49,925 nucleotides of DNA from Streptomyces aureus (GTDB lineage: Bacteria; Actinomycetota; Actinomycetes; Streptomycetales; Streptomycetaceae): positions 1 to 49,925 of the forward strand of contig NZ_LIPQ01000038.1 of the NCBI RefSeq assembly GCF_001418135.1, written 5' to 3'. Positions 7,638 through 15,716 of the stretch are shown one piece after another. A model generated the notes under the pieces. That model was not told the origin of the DNA. It ran no database searches and saw only the letters and a list, made by a program, of their open reading frames with translations. Both the position numbers and the translations under genes were made by a program. Position 1 is the first letter of the stretch. Every line of letters begins with the position of its first letter.

Positions 7638-8153
7638 CTACCGCCGCTCCACGACACCCCGTACGAACGCCGCCTGGCCCGCGTGCTGGAGGTCCTCCGC
7701 GATCACCGACACCAGGCGCACGCCGAGCGTGACCGGCGGGTCCCAGGCGCTGTCGACGACCCGGTCGAGGTCCGCGTTCGTCACCGACCGCACCAGGTCG
7801 AGGGTCCGTGCGTGCACCGCGTCGTAGTAGCCGAGCAGCAGGTCGGCCGGGGCGCGCACCTTGCCCACCTGGGCGCTCGTCTGGCCGTAACCGGTCGCCG
7901 TCTTCCCGAAGGGCAGCCCGAAGCGGTCCCGCCAGCCGTCCGTGTCCCACAGCTGGTCCGTGTCGAAGGCGCCCGCGAGGTGATCGTCCTGGATCCGGGT
8001 GAGGTGCCAGACGAGCCAGGCGATCGAGTTGGCGTCCGGATCGACCCGGGCGGCGAGCTCGTCCTCGGGGAGGCCCTCGACGGCCTCGTGGACGGCCTCC
8101 TGGATCCGGCCGAACGAGTCGACCAGCAGACCGGCGCTGTTCATGGGGGACAT
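7638..8153 (-). CDS. DinB-superfamily protein
   Basis: A 171-residue DinB-fold protein. ATG 8153 has a GGAG site 7 nt upstream; ATG 8144 three codons later is the alternative. Key helices are SIAWLVWHLTRIQDDHL and VIAEDLQHAGQAAFVRG, each supplying a His, with a further His in the DAVHARTLDL helix. This is the three-His metal site expected of the family, whose studied members include mycothiol- or bacillithiol-dependent enzymes. It is only distantly similar to the two DUF664 proteins near the left edge. The FG-GAP gene follows 95 bp downstream on the same strand. The exact reaction is unknown. Confidence 0.85.
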   Translation of the reverse strand: MSPMNSAGLLVDSFGRIQEAVHEAVEGLPEDELAARVDPDANSIAWLVWHLTRIQDDHLAGAFDTDQLWDTDGWRDRFGLPFGKTATGYGQTSAQVGKVRAPADLLLGYYDAVHARTLDLVRSVTNADLDRVVDSAWDPPVTLGVRLVSVIAEDLQHAGQAAFVRGVVERR

Positions 8154-8176
8154 GAGGGGCTCCTCTCGACGCGAGT

Positions 8177-8245
8177 GAGCAGGCGCTACGAGCTCCGCTG
8201 AGCAGGCGTTACGGGCTCCGCTGAGCAGGGGTCACGAGCTCCGTT
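8177..8245. repeat. 23-bp tandem repeat, three copies
   Basis: Units at 8177-8199, 8200-8222 and 8223-8245 share the pattern GAGCAGGsGyyACGrGCTCC plus three bases. The third unit covers the last codons and stop of the DUF1992 gene, so the other two look like duplicated copies of that gene's 3' end spread into the gap downstream of it. Confidence 0.8.
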
Positions 8246-8633
8246 CCGCCCGCCACCGCTCGACCGTCGCCTCGACGTCGAACGGCTTGAGGTTCAGCGG
8301 CGGACCGGCCGGCGGGCGGATCAGCGCCTCGGCGATCCTCGTGTTGATCTCGCCGAGGATCCGCCGGACCTGGCTCTCCGAGACCGCCGCGGCCACCGCC
8401 TCCTCCGCGTCCTCCGCCGCCTTGCGCAGGGCCAGTGAGGGCGGGAGTACGGACGCGCCCTCGCGGTGCATCTTTCCCTTGATCCACCACAGCTCGTCGT
8501 ACGGGGCCGAGTCGTCGGGGAGCGGCTTCCCGAACCCCGACAGGCTGCTGAACTCGCCACGCTCCGACGCCTCGCGGATCTGCTTGTCCACGAACGACTC
8601 GAAGCTGACTCCGGGCGGCTTCCGTTCGGTCAT
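8232..8633 (-). CDS. DUF1992 (DnaJ-homologue subfamily C member 28-like) protein
   Basis: A 133-residue cytoplasmic protein matching the DUF1992 domain, recognisable by the sequence FESFVDKQIREASERGEFSS, followed by GFGKPLPDD and the DELWWIKGKMHREG motif. The domain is found alone in bacteria and fused to J domains in eukaryotes (DNAJC28); its function is not established. No membrane or signal segment is seen. It is transcribed divergently from the M23 peptidase gene, with a 152-bp gap between the start codons. Its 3' end carries one unit of a 23-bp repeat that continues past the stop codon. Confidence 0.88.
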   Translation of the reverse strand: MTERKPPGVSFESFVDKQIREASERGEFSSLSGFGKPLPDDSAPYDELWWIKGKMHREGASVLPPSLALRKAAEDAEEAVAAAVSESQVRRILGEINTRIAEALIRPPAGPPLNLKPFDVEATVERWRAERSS

Positions 8634-8785
8634 GTGTCCAGACTACGTAAGCACCGCGGTACGGGTGTGGTCTTCGCCGTCTACTGCGAGACGCGATCTT
8701 CCGGCACGCTGTGGTCCGTTCCCTGTCGGTCAACGCGCGTCGACCCTTGTCCCCAGGCCCTCAACCCCCACGTACCGGAGGACGC

Positions 8786-9622
8786 ATGCGTGCCCGGATC
8801 ACCCCCCTCGGCACCCTGCTCGCGCTCGTCGCGGGCCTGCTCACCGCGCTCGTCACCACCACCCCCGCCCAGGCCGCGCCGCTCTTCAAGGCGCCCTTCC
8901 CCTGCGGCCAGACCTGGACGTACAGCCACCACTCGGCCGAGGTCCGCCAGGCCCTCGACTTCATCAGGTCCGACGGCGGTACGACCGCCGGCACCGCGGT
9001 CCTGGCCTCGGCGTCCGGCACCGCGTACCGCTACTCCCAGCCGTCCGGCGCGGGCAACTACATCGTCGTCGAGCACGGGGGCGGCTGGAAGACGTACTAC
9101 TTCCACCTGAACGCGTACTCGGTGGCCAACGGCGCCGCGGTCTCCCAGGGCCAGCAGATCGGCACCACCGGCAGCACCGGCAACAGCTCCGGCGCCCACA
9201 TCCACTACGAGCAGCTCTACAACGGCGTCGGCCAGTCGATCGTGATCAACGGCTCCTCCCTCGCGCCCTACCCCGGCTCGTACGGCTCCAAGTCCCTGAC
9301 CAGCGACAACGGCTGCTCGGGAGGGGGAGGCGGGAAGTACTGGGTCGACACCTTCGCCAACGCCACCGGCTACGCCCAGCCCAACACCACCGCCCCCCAG
9401 GGCGTCCTGAACCAGGGCACGAACTACGTCTACTGCAAGGTCTGGGGCCAGGAGATCCGGGACGCCGCCGGGAACTACAACCACTGGTGGCTCAGGACCG
9501 ACCTCGACACCGTGTACGCCGGGAAGAACGGGCGAGGGGCGTACGTCTCCGCGTACTACCTGTCCCGCTGGGGCAACGACGAGGCCCGCGACAACAACGG
9601 GACCGTGATCCCGAACTGCTGA
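8786..9622 (+). CDS. Secreted M23-type metallopeptidase
   Basis: A 278-residue secreted protein. ATG 8786 has a GGAGG site and opens a signal peptide (MRARITPLGTLLALVAGLL... PAQA); the frame upstream is not leader-like. The mature part begins with an M23 fold. The HxH zinc pair is in SGAHIHYEQ, and the other ligands are probably a His in YSHHSAEVRQ and the Asp of LDF. This is the wider His-Asp spacing of the beta-lytic/LasA group rather than the compact HxxxD of LytM. A glycine linker then leads to a C-terminal domain of about 90 residues (KYWVDTFANATGYAQPN...), Cys- and aromatic-rich, probably for binding. Peptidoglycan hydrolysis outside the cell is the expected role. Two hairpins follow the stop. 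Confidence 0.85.
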   Translation: MRARITPLGTLLALVAGLLTALVTTTPAQAAPLFKAPFPCGQTWTYSHHSAEVRQALDFIRSDGGTTAGTAVLASASGTAYRYSQPSGAGNYIVVEHGGGWKTYYFHLNAYSVANGAAVSQGQQIGTTGSTGNSSGAHIHYEQLYNGVGQSIVINGSSLAPYPGSYGSKSLTSDNGCSGGGGGKYWVDTFANATGYAQPNTTAPQGVLNQGTNYVYCKVWGQEIRDAAGNYNHWWLRTDLDTVYAGKNGRGAYVSAYYLSRWGNDEARDNNGTVIPNC

Positions 9623-9661
9623 GGGGCCCGGCAGGCCCTGAGGAGCCCGGAGGAATGTCCT

Positions 9662-9685
9662 GAGGGGCCCGGGAACGGGCCCCTC
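9662..9685 (+). terminator. Hairpin after M23 peptidase gene
   Basis: Perfect 10-bp stem (GAGGGGCCCG/CGGGCCCCTC) with a 4-nt GGAA loop, 39 bp past the peptidase stop codon. No T tract. Confidence 0.5.
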
Positions 9686-9693
9686 GAAGGGCA

Positions 9694-9732
9694 GGAGCCC
9701 CGCTCGTGCCCGAAGACACGGAGCGGGGCTCC
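9694..9732. terminator. Bidirectional hairpin between convergent genes
   Basis: Perfect 12-bp stem GGAGCCCCGCTC (9694-9705) with GAGCGGGGCTCC (9721-9732) and a 15-nt loop. It lies between the M23 peptidase gene and the convergent cold-shock gene and probably ends transcription from both. Confidence 0.65.
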
Positions 9733-9773
9733 TTGGGTACTGCTCTAGTCGTGCGTGTCGCCGACCCAGGCCC

Positions 9774-9977
9774 TTAGGCCGGGGAGACGTTCTCCGCCTG
9801 CGGGCCCTTCGGGCCCTGCGTGACGTCGAAGGTCACGAGCTGGTTCTCCTCGAGCGAACGGAAGCCGTTCGCGTTGATCGCGGAGTAGTGGACGAAGACA
9901 TCCGGGCCGCCGCCGTCCTGGGCGATGAAGCCGAAGCCCTTTTCAGCGTTGAACCACTTCACGGTTCCGGTAGCCAT
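9774..9977 (-). CDS. Cold-shock domain protein (CspA family)
   Basis: A 67-residue single cold-shock domain starting [18 protein letters not shown]. Both RNA-binding motifs are present: RNP1 in KGFGFIAQ and RNP2 in DVFVHYSAI. It would bind single-stranded RNA or DNA as an RNA chaperone in the cytoplasm. ATG 9977 has an excellent GGAGGG site; the open frame further upstream is an artefact of the leader. A candidate -10 (TACGCT, read on the minus strand at 10114-10109) implies a leader of roughly 125 nt that contains a strong hairpin (10044-10071). From memory, S. coelicolor also has a cold-shock gene beside mqnA. Confidence 0.95.
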   Translation of the reverse strand: MATGTVKWFNAEKGFGFIAQDGGGPDVFVHYSAINANGFRSLEENQLVTFDVTQGPKGPQAENVSPA

Positions 9978-10043
9978 GAGCCCTCCTATGGGCCAAAGGG
10001 TCGCCCTGCTCCAGAACCTGCAAACAAGTCTGAAAACTACAAA

Positions 10044-10071
10044 AGCCTGCGGGTCACATGCTCCGCAGGCT
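10044..10071 (-). promoter_or_regulatory. Hairpin with U-rich tail in cold-shock gene leader
   Basis: On the transcribed strand AGCCTGCGG (10071-10063) pairs perfectly with CCGCAGGCT (10052-10044) across a 10-nt loop. It is followed at once by TTTTGTAGTTTTC. The 9-bp stem plus T-rich tail looks like an intrinsic terminator or attenuator placed about 65 nt before the start codon. Confidence 0.55.
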
Positions 10072-10226
10072 CTGTACTGCAAGGGAAACCAAACTGCAAC
10101 TTGCGTTGAGCGTAGCACGCAGGTCGCCCGGGACGGTAGAGGGAAAGATCACGTCACTCGCATGTTTGATCTCGCTCCGTGTGCTGACGCGCGTGCCCCG
10201 GCGATGCCCACGGTACGAGACGGGTC

Positions 10227-11111
<885 letters not shown>

Positions 11112-11149
11112 CGGCACGCGCGCGTTCCGGGTTCCCCATTCGGCTTCCG

Positions 11150-11237
11150 GCCGGTCTTCCGCGGATCTCCCGCCGGTCTTCCGCGGATCTCCCGCCGGCC
11201 TTCTGCCGATCTCCCGCCGGCCTTCCGTCGGCTTCCC
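11150..11237. repeat. 22-bp tandem repeat, four copies
   Basis: Units at 11150-11171, 11172-11193, 11194-11215 and 11216-11237 follow GCCGGyCTTCyGysGrtCTCCC. The first two are identical; the last two have diverged. They fill the start of the 287-bp gap between mqnA and mqnC. The rest of that gap holds a lower-GC stretch (around 11240-11310) and a candidate -10 for mqnC (TAGGCT, 11354-11359). Confidence 0.85.
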
Positions 11238-11398
11238 GGAATTCGCCGTCGCGTCTCCGTTCGGTAATTCACCCCTTTATCCATGTCCGGACCGTCCGTA
11301 TTACCGCCCCGCCCCCGCGCGCCACCCGACGGAAGCCGTGAGGAGCGCTGGCGTAGGCTGGTTCGGTCGACAGAACCCCTCCGAAAGGGACACACCCG

Positions 11399-12598
11399 GT
11401 GACCGAGAAGGCCGAACTCCAGTCTGTTCTCGACCGCGCCGCCGCGGGTGGCCGGATCACCCCCGAGGAGGCGCTCGACCTCTACCGCTCGGCGCCCCTG
11501 CACGCCCTCGGCTCCGCTGCCGACGCCGTGCGCCGCCGCCGGTACGCGGGGACCGAGCACATCGCGACGTACATCATCGAGCGGAACATCAACTACACGA
11601 ACGTCTGCGTGACGGCGTGCAAGTTCTGCGCCTTCTACGCCGCCCCCAAGGACACGAAGAAGGGCTGGACCCGCGACCTCGACGACATCCTGCGCCGCTG
11701 CGCGGAGACCGTGGAGCTCGGCGGCACCCAGATCATGTTCCAGGGCGGCCACCACCCGGACTACGGCGTCGAGTACTACGAGAAGCACTTCGCCGCCATC
11801 AAGGCCGAGTTCCCGCAGCTGGTCATCCACTCCCTCGGCGCGTCCGAGGTCGAGCACATGGCCCGGATCAGCGGGGTCTCCGTCGAGGAGGCCATCACCC
11901 GCATCCACGCGGCGGGCCTCGACTCCTTCGCCGGCGCCGGCGCCGAGCTCCTGCCGGAGCGGCCGCGCAAGGCCATCGCCCCGCTGAAGGAGAGCGGCGA
12001 GCGCTGGCTGGAGATCATGGAGATCGCGCACGGCCTCGGCGTCGAGTCGACGTCCACCATGCTGATGGGCACCGGCGAGACCAACGCCGAGCGGATCGAG
12101 CACCTGCGGATGATCCGAGACGTGCAGGACCGGACGGGCGGCTTCCGGGCCTTCATCCCGTACACGTACCAGCCCGAGAACAACCACCTCAAGGGCCGCA
12201 CGCAGGCCACGCTCCTCGAGTACCTGCGCATGATCGCCATCGGCCGGCTGTTCCTCGACAACGTCGCCCACATCCAAGGCTCGTGGCTCACCACGGGCAA
12301 GGAGATCGGCCAGCTCACCCTGCACTACGGCGCGGACGACCTCGGCTCGATCATGCTGGAGGAGAACGTCGTCTCCTCGGCCGGCGCCAAGCACCGCTCC
12401 AACCTGCGCGAGATGATCGACATGATCCGTACGGCGGACCGCGTCCCGGCGCAGCGCACCACGACGTACGAGCACATCGTCGTCCACGACGACCCGGCGA
12501 ACGACCCGGTCGACGAGCGCGTCGCCTCCCACATCTCGTCCACGGCGATCGAGGGCGGCACGGCACACCCCGAGCTGAAGCTCCTCGACGCCAACTGA
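11399..12598 (+). CDS. mqnC: Cyclic dehypoxanthinyl futalosine synthase MqnC (radical SAM)
   Basis: A 399-residue radical SAM enzyme. The 4Fe-4S-binding CxxxCxxC motif is CVTACKFC near residue 75, preceded by ERNINYTNVC. Typical MqnC segments follow: MFQGGHHPDYGVEYYE, HSLGASEVEHMA, and FIPYTYQPENNHLKG. It cyclises dehypoxanthinyl futalosine to the cyclic form in menaquinone synthesis. GTG 11399 is the start, with a GAAAGGGA ribosome site 8 to 10 nt upstream; a longer shadow frame overlaps but is not coding. The small amidohydrolase-composite gene begins 8 bp after the stop, so the two are surely one transcript. The sequence looks intact and of normal length. Confidence 0.95.
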   Translation: MTEKAELQSVLDRAAAGGRITPEEALDLYRSAPLHALGSAADAVRRRRYAGTEHIATYIIERNINYTNVCVTACKFCAFYAAPKDTKKGWTRDLDDILRRCAETVELGGTQIMFQGGHHPDYGVEYYEKHFAAIKAEFPQLVIHSLGASEVEHMARISGVSVEEAITRIHAAGLDSFAGAGAELLPERPRKAIAPLKESGERWLEIMEIAHGLGVESTSTMLMGTGETNAERIEHLRMIRDVQDRTGGFRAFIPYTYQPENNHLKGRTQATLLEYLRMIAIGRLFLDNVAHIQGSWLTTGKEIGQLTLHYGADDLGSIMLEENVVSSAGAKHRSNLREMIDMIRTADRVPAQRTTTYEHIVVHDDPANDPVDERVASHISSTAIEGGTAHPELKLLDAN

Positions 12599-12605
12599 CG
12601 CGCCC

Positions 12606-13205
12606 ATGCTGACCATCCACGTCGCCGAGGCGTCGCCCGAGACCGCCGTCCTCGTCGACGGCGACCGCATCGCCGCCGTCGGCCCGTTCGACGACCTGGC
12701 CGCCGTCCGGCCCGAGGCCCGGGTGAGGCGGTGGCCCGGCATCCTCACCCCCGGCCTCCTCAACCCGTTCGGCCCCGAGCTGCTCGAAGGCATGTACCAC
12801 CCGGACCCCCGGGAGGCCGAGGGGTTCGGCACCGAGCCGATCACCGGCGAGCGGGCGCAGCGGATCTTCCGGGCCGACCCGTCCCGCCGCGGCGCCTCCG
12901 CACGCCGTGGCGTGCAGCGGCTGCTCGCCCACGGGACGGTCGCCGTCGCGGGCGAACTGCGCGACCGGGCCGCCGTGGACGCCGTACGCCGGGCCGGTCT
13001 CGCCGTCGGCCGCCGCCCGGAGAAGCTCCCCGGCGGGCCGTCGTTCTCGCCGGTGCCGCTGGTGCTCCTGCCGGCCCTGGCGCCGGGAGCCCCGGCCCGC
13101 TTCGCCGTCTTCGACGTCCCGGACCGGGGCTCCCTGGCCCGCCTCGGCGCGGCCACCTGCGTCGCCACCGTCATCGGCGGGCGGCTGGTGTTCCGGCAGC
13201 GGTAG
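12606..13205 (+). CDS. Barrel-less amidohydrolase (imidazolonepropionase-like composite domain) protein
   Basis: A 199-residue protein matching the outer beta-sandwich 'composite' part of amidohydrolases. The N-terminal strands AVLVDGDRIAAVGPFDDL lead to ILTPGLLNP, where a working enzyme would show LTPGxxNxHxH. Here the metal-binding HxH is replaced by NPFGPELLE. The C-terminal strands (FAVFDVPDRGSLARLG, ATVIGGRLVFRQR) close the sandwich. Most of the catalytic TIM barrel is absent, so hydrolase activity is unlikely. It sits 8 bp after mqnC and is probably translated with it. Some bacteria use a full amidohydrolase (MqnX) to deaminate aminodeoxyfutalosine, so a derived helper or binding role in this pathway is an attractive but unproven idea. 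Confidence 0.75.
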   Translation: MLTIHVAEASPETAVLVDGDRIAAVGPFDDLAAVRPEARVRRWPGILTPGLLNPFGPELLEGMYHPDPREAEGFGTEPITGERAQRIFRADPSRRGASARRGVQRLLAHGTVAVAGELRDRAAVDAVRRAGLAVGRRPEKLPGGPSFSPVPLVLLPALAPGAPARFAVFDVPDRGSLARLGAATCVATVIGGRLVFRQR

Positions 13206-13243
13206 CTCCGCACCGCCCGGGGGCTACCGCGCCGTTCCGCGGC

Positions 13244-14071
13244 TCATCCGCCCGGGATCGCGGGCGGTGCCTTCTTCTCGACCGGGTTCTCGTCCGTGTC
13301 CCGCACGAGGGCGAGGAAGCGCGGGTCCTCGGCGACGGCCAGCAGCTGTCGCGGTGTCACCGGCGCCGACACGTTCTCCGGTTCGACGGAGAGCGTGACG
13401 CGACTCCCGCCGTACAGGAAGGTCACGTACGACCCCATCGTGTCCGAGGTGTTGACCGGCATCGAGCGCAGCTGCGCCGCACGGTTCCCGTCGAACGTCA
13501 CGGCCTCGCAGGTGACCTTTCTCGCCGGCGCGGACAAGCAGGGTTCGAGGGTGCGGTCGTCGGTCGGCCGTACCGACACCGTCGTGTGGAAGGTCTCGCC
13601 GCCCGCGGTGATCCGGTACCAGCGCCCGTTGTCCTTCACCGGCCGGATCTCGGTCACGGTCGCGGGGAGCAGGTCGTCGAGCAGGGCCGCCACCCGCTGC
13701 TGGTGGGCCGCGAGGCGCTCGCGCTCGGCCTCGGACAGGCCGTCGGGATTGTCGGGCGGCGTGACGCCCGGGGTCGCCTCGACGACGACGGAGGGGTAGT
13801 GCGTGCTCGGGGCGGGGCCCGGGGTCGCGCCGGTCGACGTCGGTACGACGGCGGGCATCGCGACCCCCGTGTTCGCCCCCGGCAGCAGGGTGAGGCCGAG
13901 TGCCCCGGCCGTGACCGCGCCGAACGCGGTCGTGACGATCGCGAGCCGGGCCCGCGTCCGTCGCCTGCGGCCCTCGCGCACCGCGAGCGGGGCGAGGTCG
14001 GGGAGCGGGGGAAGGTCGTCGGTCGTCCGGTCCATGGTGTCGCGGAGCAGGGAGATGTCGTGGCCGTCCAC
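13244..14071 (-). CDS. Single-pass membrane protein paired with ECF sigma (CU044_5270-like)
   Basis: A 275-residue protein with a cytoplasmic N-terminus of about 42 residues (including DLPPLPDLAPLAVREGRRRRTRAR in two parts), one membrane helix around residues 43-62 (LAIVTTAFGAVTAGALGLTL), and an extracytoplasmic domain of about 210 residues. That domain contains RWYRITAGGETFHTTV and VTFLYGGSRVTLSVEPENV. It resembles proteins annotated CU044_5270 that accompany SigE-type sigma genes. It starts (GTG 14071) 8 bp after the sigma gene's stop on the same strand, so it is a likely anti-sigma or sensor. No zinc-binding HxxxCxxC motif is present, so it is not a ZAS anti-sigma factor. Confidence 0.7.
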   Translation of the reverse strand: MDGHDISLLRDTMDRTTDDLPPLPDLAPLAVREGRRRRTRARLAIVTTAFGAVTAGALGLTLLPGANTGVAMPAVVPTSTGATPGPAPSTHYPSVVVEATPGVTPPDNPDGLSEAERERLAAHQQRVAALLDDLLPATVTEIRPVKDNGRWYRITAGGETFHTTVSVRPTDDRTLEPCLSAPARKVTCEAVTFDGNRAAQLRSMPVNTSDTMGSYVTFLYGGSRVTLSVEPENVSAPVTPRQLLAVAEDPRFLALVRDTDENPVEKKAPPAIPGG

Positions 14072-14079
14072 GGTGGGCC

Positions 14080-14727
14080 TCAGCTTCCTGTGGTGTAGAG
14101 CCCGGCGTCACCCAGGCGTACGCGGAGTCGGGCGAGCGAACGTGAGCACTGGCTCTTGACCGTGGCCTCGCTGCAGCGCAGCAGCGAGGCCACGGAGGCC
14201 ACGCTCTGGTCGTCCCAGTAGCGCAGGACGACCATCGCGCGGGCTCGTGGCGGCAGCTCGGCGAGCGCCGCGAGCAGGGTGACGCGCAGGTCGGTGTGGT
14301 CGGCGGCGGGTGCAGGGGCCATGCCGCCGGTCCGGGTGAACGCGAGCAGGTCGCGCAGTCCGCGCCGTCGCTCGCTCAGGAAGGTGCGGGTGAGCACCGT
14401 CTTGGCGTACGCGTGCGGATGATCGGCGGTGCCCGCGCGCCGCCAGTGCTGGTACAGCTTGGCCAGCGTGGTCTGGGTCAGGTCGCGGGCGGTCTCGGGG
14501 TCGCCGCAGAGCAGGTACGCCGTGCGGTACAGCCGCTGCTGCGCGACACGCGCGAAGTCCTCGAACCCGGCGACCGTCCCGTCGACCGCGCTGCCGGCCG
14601 CTCCGTCGATCGCCGTGCCGGCCGTTCCGCCGGTTGTCGCCCCGGCCGGGCCGTCCGCCGACCCGGGCCCTGATGCCGCTGCGGGCCAGGTCGTCGGTCC
14701 GGGTCTCACTTCGGTCGGTACCGCCAT
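14080..14727 (-). CDS. SigE-family ECF RNA polymerase sigma factor
   Basis: A 215-residue group 4 sigma factor. Region 2 spans roughly residues 57-115 (RLYRTAYLLCGDPETARDLTQ ... HAYAKTVLTRTF) and region 4 about residues 150-205 (LAELPPRARAMVVLRYWDD, then the helix-turn-helix SVASLLRCSEATVKSQCSRS). It fits the actinobacterial SigE-family (TIGR02983-like) type. The first 50 residues are a low-complexity Ala/Gly/Thr extension not usual in the family. ATG 14727 has a GGAAGG-type site. The membrane protein at 13244 follows after 8 bp and is the probable partner. It lies between mqnC and menG but on the opposite strand, so its regulon cannot be inferred from position. Confidence 0.9.
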   Translation of the reverse strand: MAVPTEVRPGPTTWPAAASGPGSADGPAGATTGGTAGTAIDGAAGSAVDGTVAGFEDFARVAQQRLYRTAYLLCGDPETARDLTQTTLAKLYQHWRRAGTADHPHAYAKTVLTRTFLSERRRGLRDLLAFTRTGGMAPAPAADHTDLRVTLLAALAELPPRARAMVVLRYWDDQSVASVASLLRCSEATVKSQCSRSLARLRVRLGDAGLYTTGS

Positions 14728-14854
14728 CGCACCCCTGCCTTCCTCGCCGGCGTGTGCCGGCCGCTGTCATGCACTCACCCATCCTTGAGAGCGGCCGGGC
14801 CCAAAAGGTTGAAGCGGTACGAGGACGGAATCCGGCGGCTGCCACAATGGCCGG

Positions 14855-15550
14855 GTGACCCGAGCTTCCCTGGACAAGCAGCCGCACGAAGTCGCCTCGA
14901 TGTTCGACGACGTGGCGGCGAACTACGACCTCACGAACGACGTGCTCTCCCTGGGCCAGGACCGGCGCTGGCGCAAGGAGGTCGCGAAGGCGGTCGACGC
15001 GCGCCCCGCGCAGAAGGTGCTGGACCTGGCCGCCGGCACGGCCACATCCTCGCAGCCCTTCGCCCGCGCGGGCGCGTACGTCGTGCCCTGCGACTTCTCG
15101 CTCGGAATGCTCCGGGTCGGCAAGAAGAACCACCCGTGGATGCCGTTCACGGCCGGCGACGGCACGAGGCTGCCGTTCCGCGACGACGTGTTCGACGCGG
15201 TCACCATCTCCTTCGGCCTGCGGAACATCCAGGACACCGAGCAGGCGCTGCGCGAGATGTACCGCGTGACGAAGCCCGGTGGCCGGGTCGTCATCAGCGA
15301 GTTCTCGCACGCCACCTGGGCGCCGTTCCGCACGGTGTACGAGGAGTACCTGATGCGCGCGCTGCCGCCGGTGGCCCGTGCGGTCTCCTCGAACCCGGAC
15401 GCGTACGTGTACCTGGCCGAGTCGATCCGCTCCTGGCCCGACCAGCCGACCCTGGCGGGCATGCTCCAGAAGGCCGGCTGGTCGCGGGTGGCCTGGCGGA
15501 ACCTGACCGGTGGCATCGTCGCCCTCCACCGGGGCTTCAAGCCCGCCTGA
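14855..15550 (+). CDS. menG: Demethylmenaquinone methyltransferase (MenG/UbiE)
   Basis: A 231-residue class I SAM methyltransferase of the UbiE/MenG type. It shows the family N-terminus [22 protein letters not shown], the SAM-binding loop [12 protein letters not shown], the acidic strand [11 protein letters not shown], the motif [15 protein letters not shown] and the C-terminal [12 protein letters not shown]. It performs the last C-methylation of demethylmenaquinone to menaquinone at the cytoplasmic membrane face. GTG 14855 is the start; CACAAT at 14843-14848 is a possible -10 only 6 bp away, again hinting at a leaderless message. It is followed 166 bp later by a reductase probably acting on the same quinone. 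Confidence 0.93.
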   Translation: MTRASLDKQPHEVASMFDDVAANYDLTNDVLSLGQDRRWRKEVAKAVDARPAQKVLDLAAGTATSSQPFARAGAYVVPCDFSLGMLRVGKKNHPWMPFTAGDGTRLPFRDDVFDAVTISFGLRNIQDTEQALREMYRVTKPGGRVVISEFSHATWAPFRTVYEEYLMRALPPVARAVSSNPDAYVYLAESIRSWPDQPTLAGMLQKAGWSRVAWRNLTGGIVALHRGFKPA

Positions 15551-15591
15551 CCCTCTCCGCGTTCCGGGCTGCCCTCTCCGCGTCCGGGCTG
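15551..15591. repeat. Imperfect 20/21-bp duplication downstream of menG
   Basis: CCCTCTCCGCG(T)TCCGGGCTG occurs at 15551-15571 and, one base shorter, at 15572-15591. A degenerate third copy starts near 15593. The block begins immediately after the menG stop codon. Confidence 0.7.
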
Positions 15592-15716
15592 ACCCCTCCA
15601 CGCCCGGCCGGCTCCTTCCGCGCCCCGGGTGGCCCTCCGGACAGCCCGTGACCCGCCCCCATAGACTGCCCGGGTACCTACGTACCCCTACCGTCGAGTC
15701 TTCGGGAGAACCCGCC

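Noticed and set aside
11150..11237. CRISPR-like array
   Set aside because: The units are directly adjacent with no unique spacers, and no cas genes are present; it is a plain tandem repeat.
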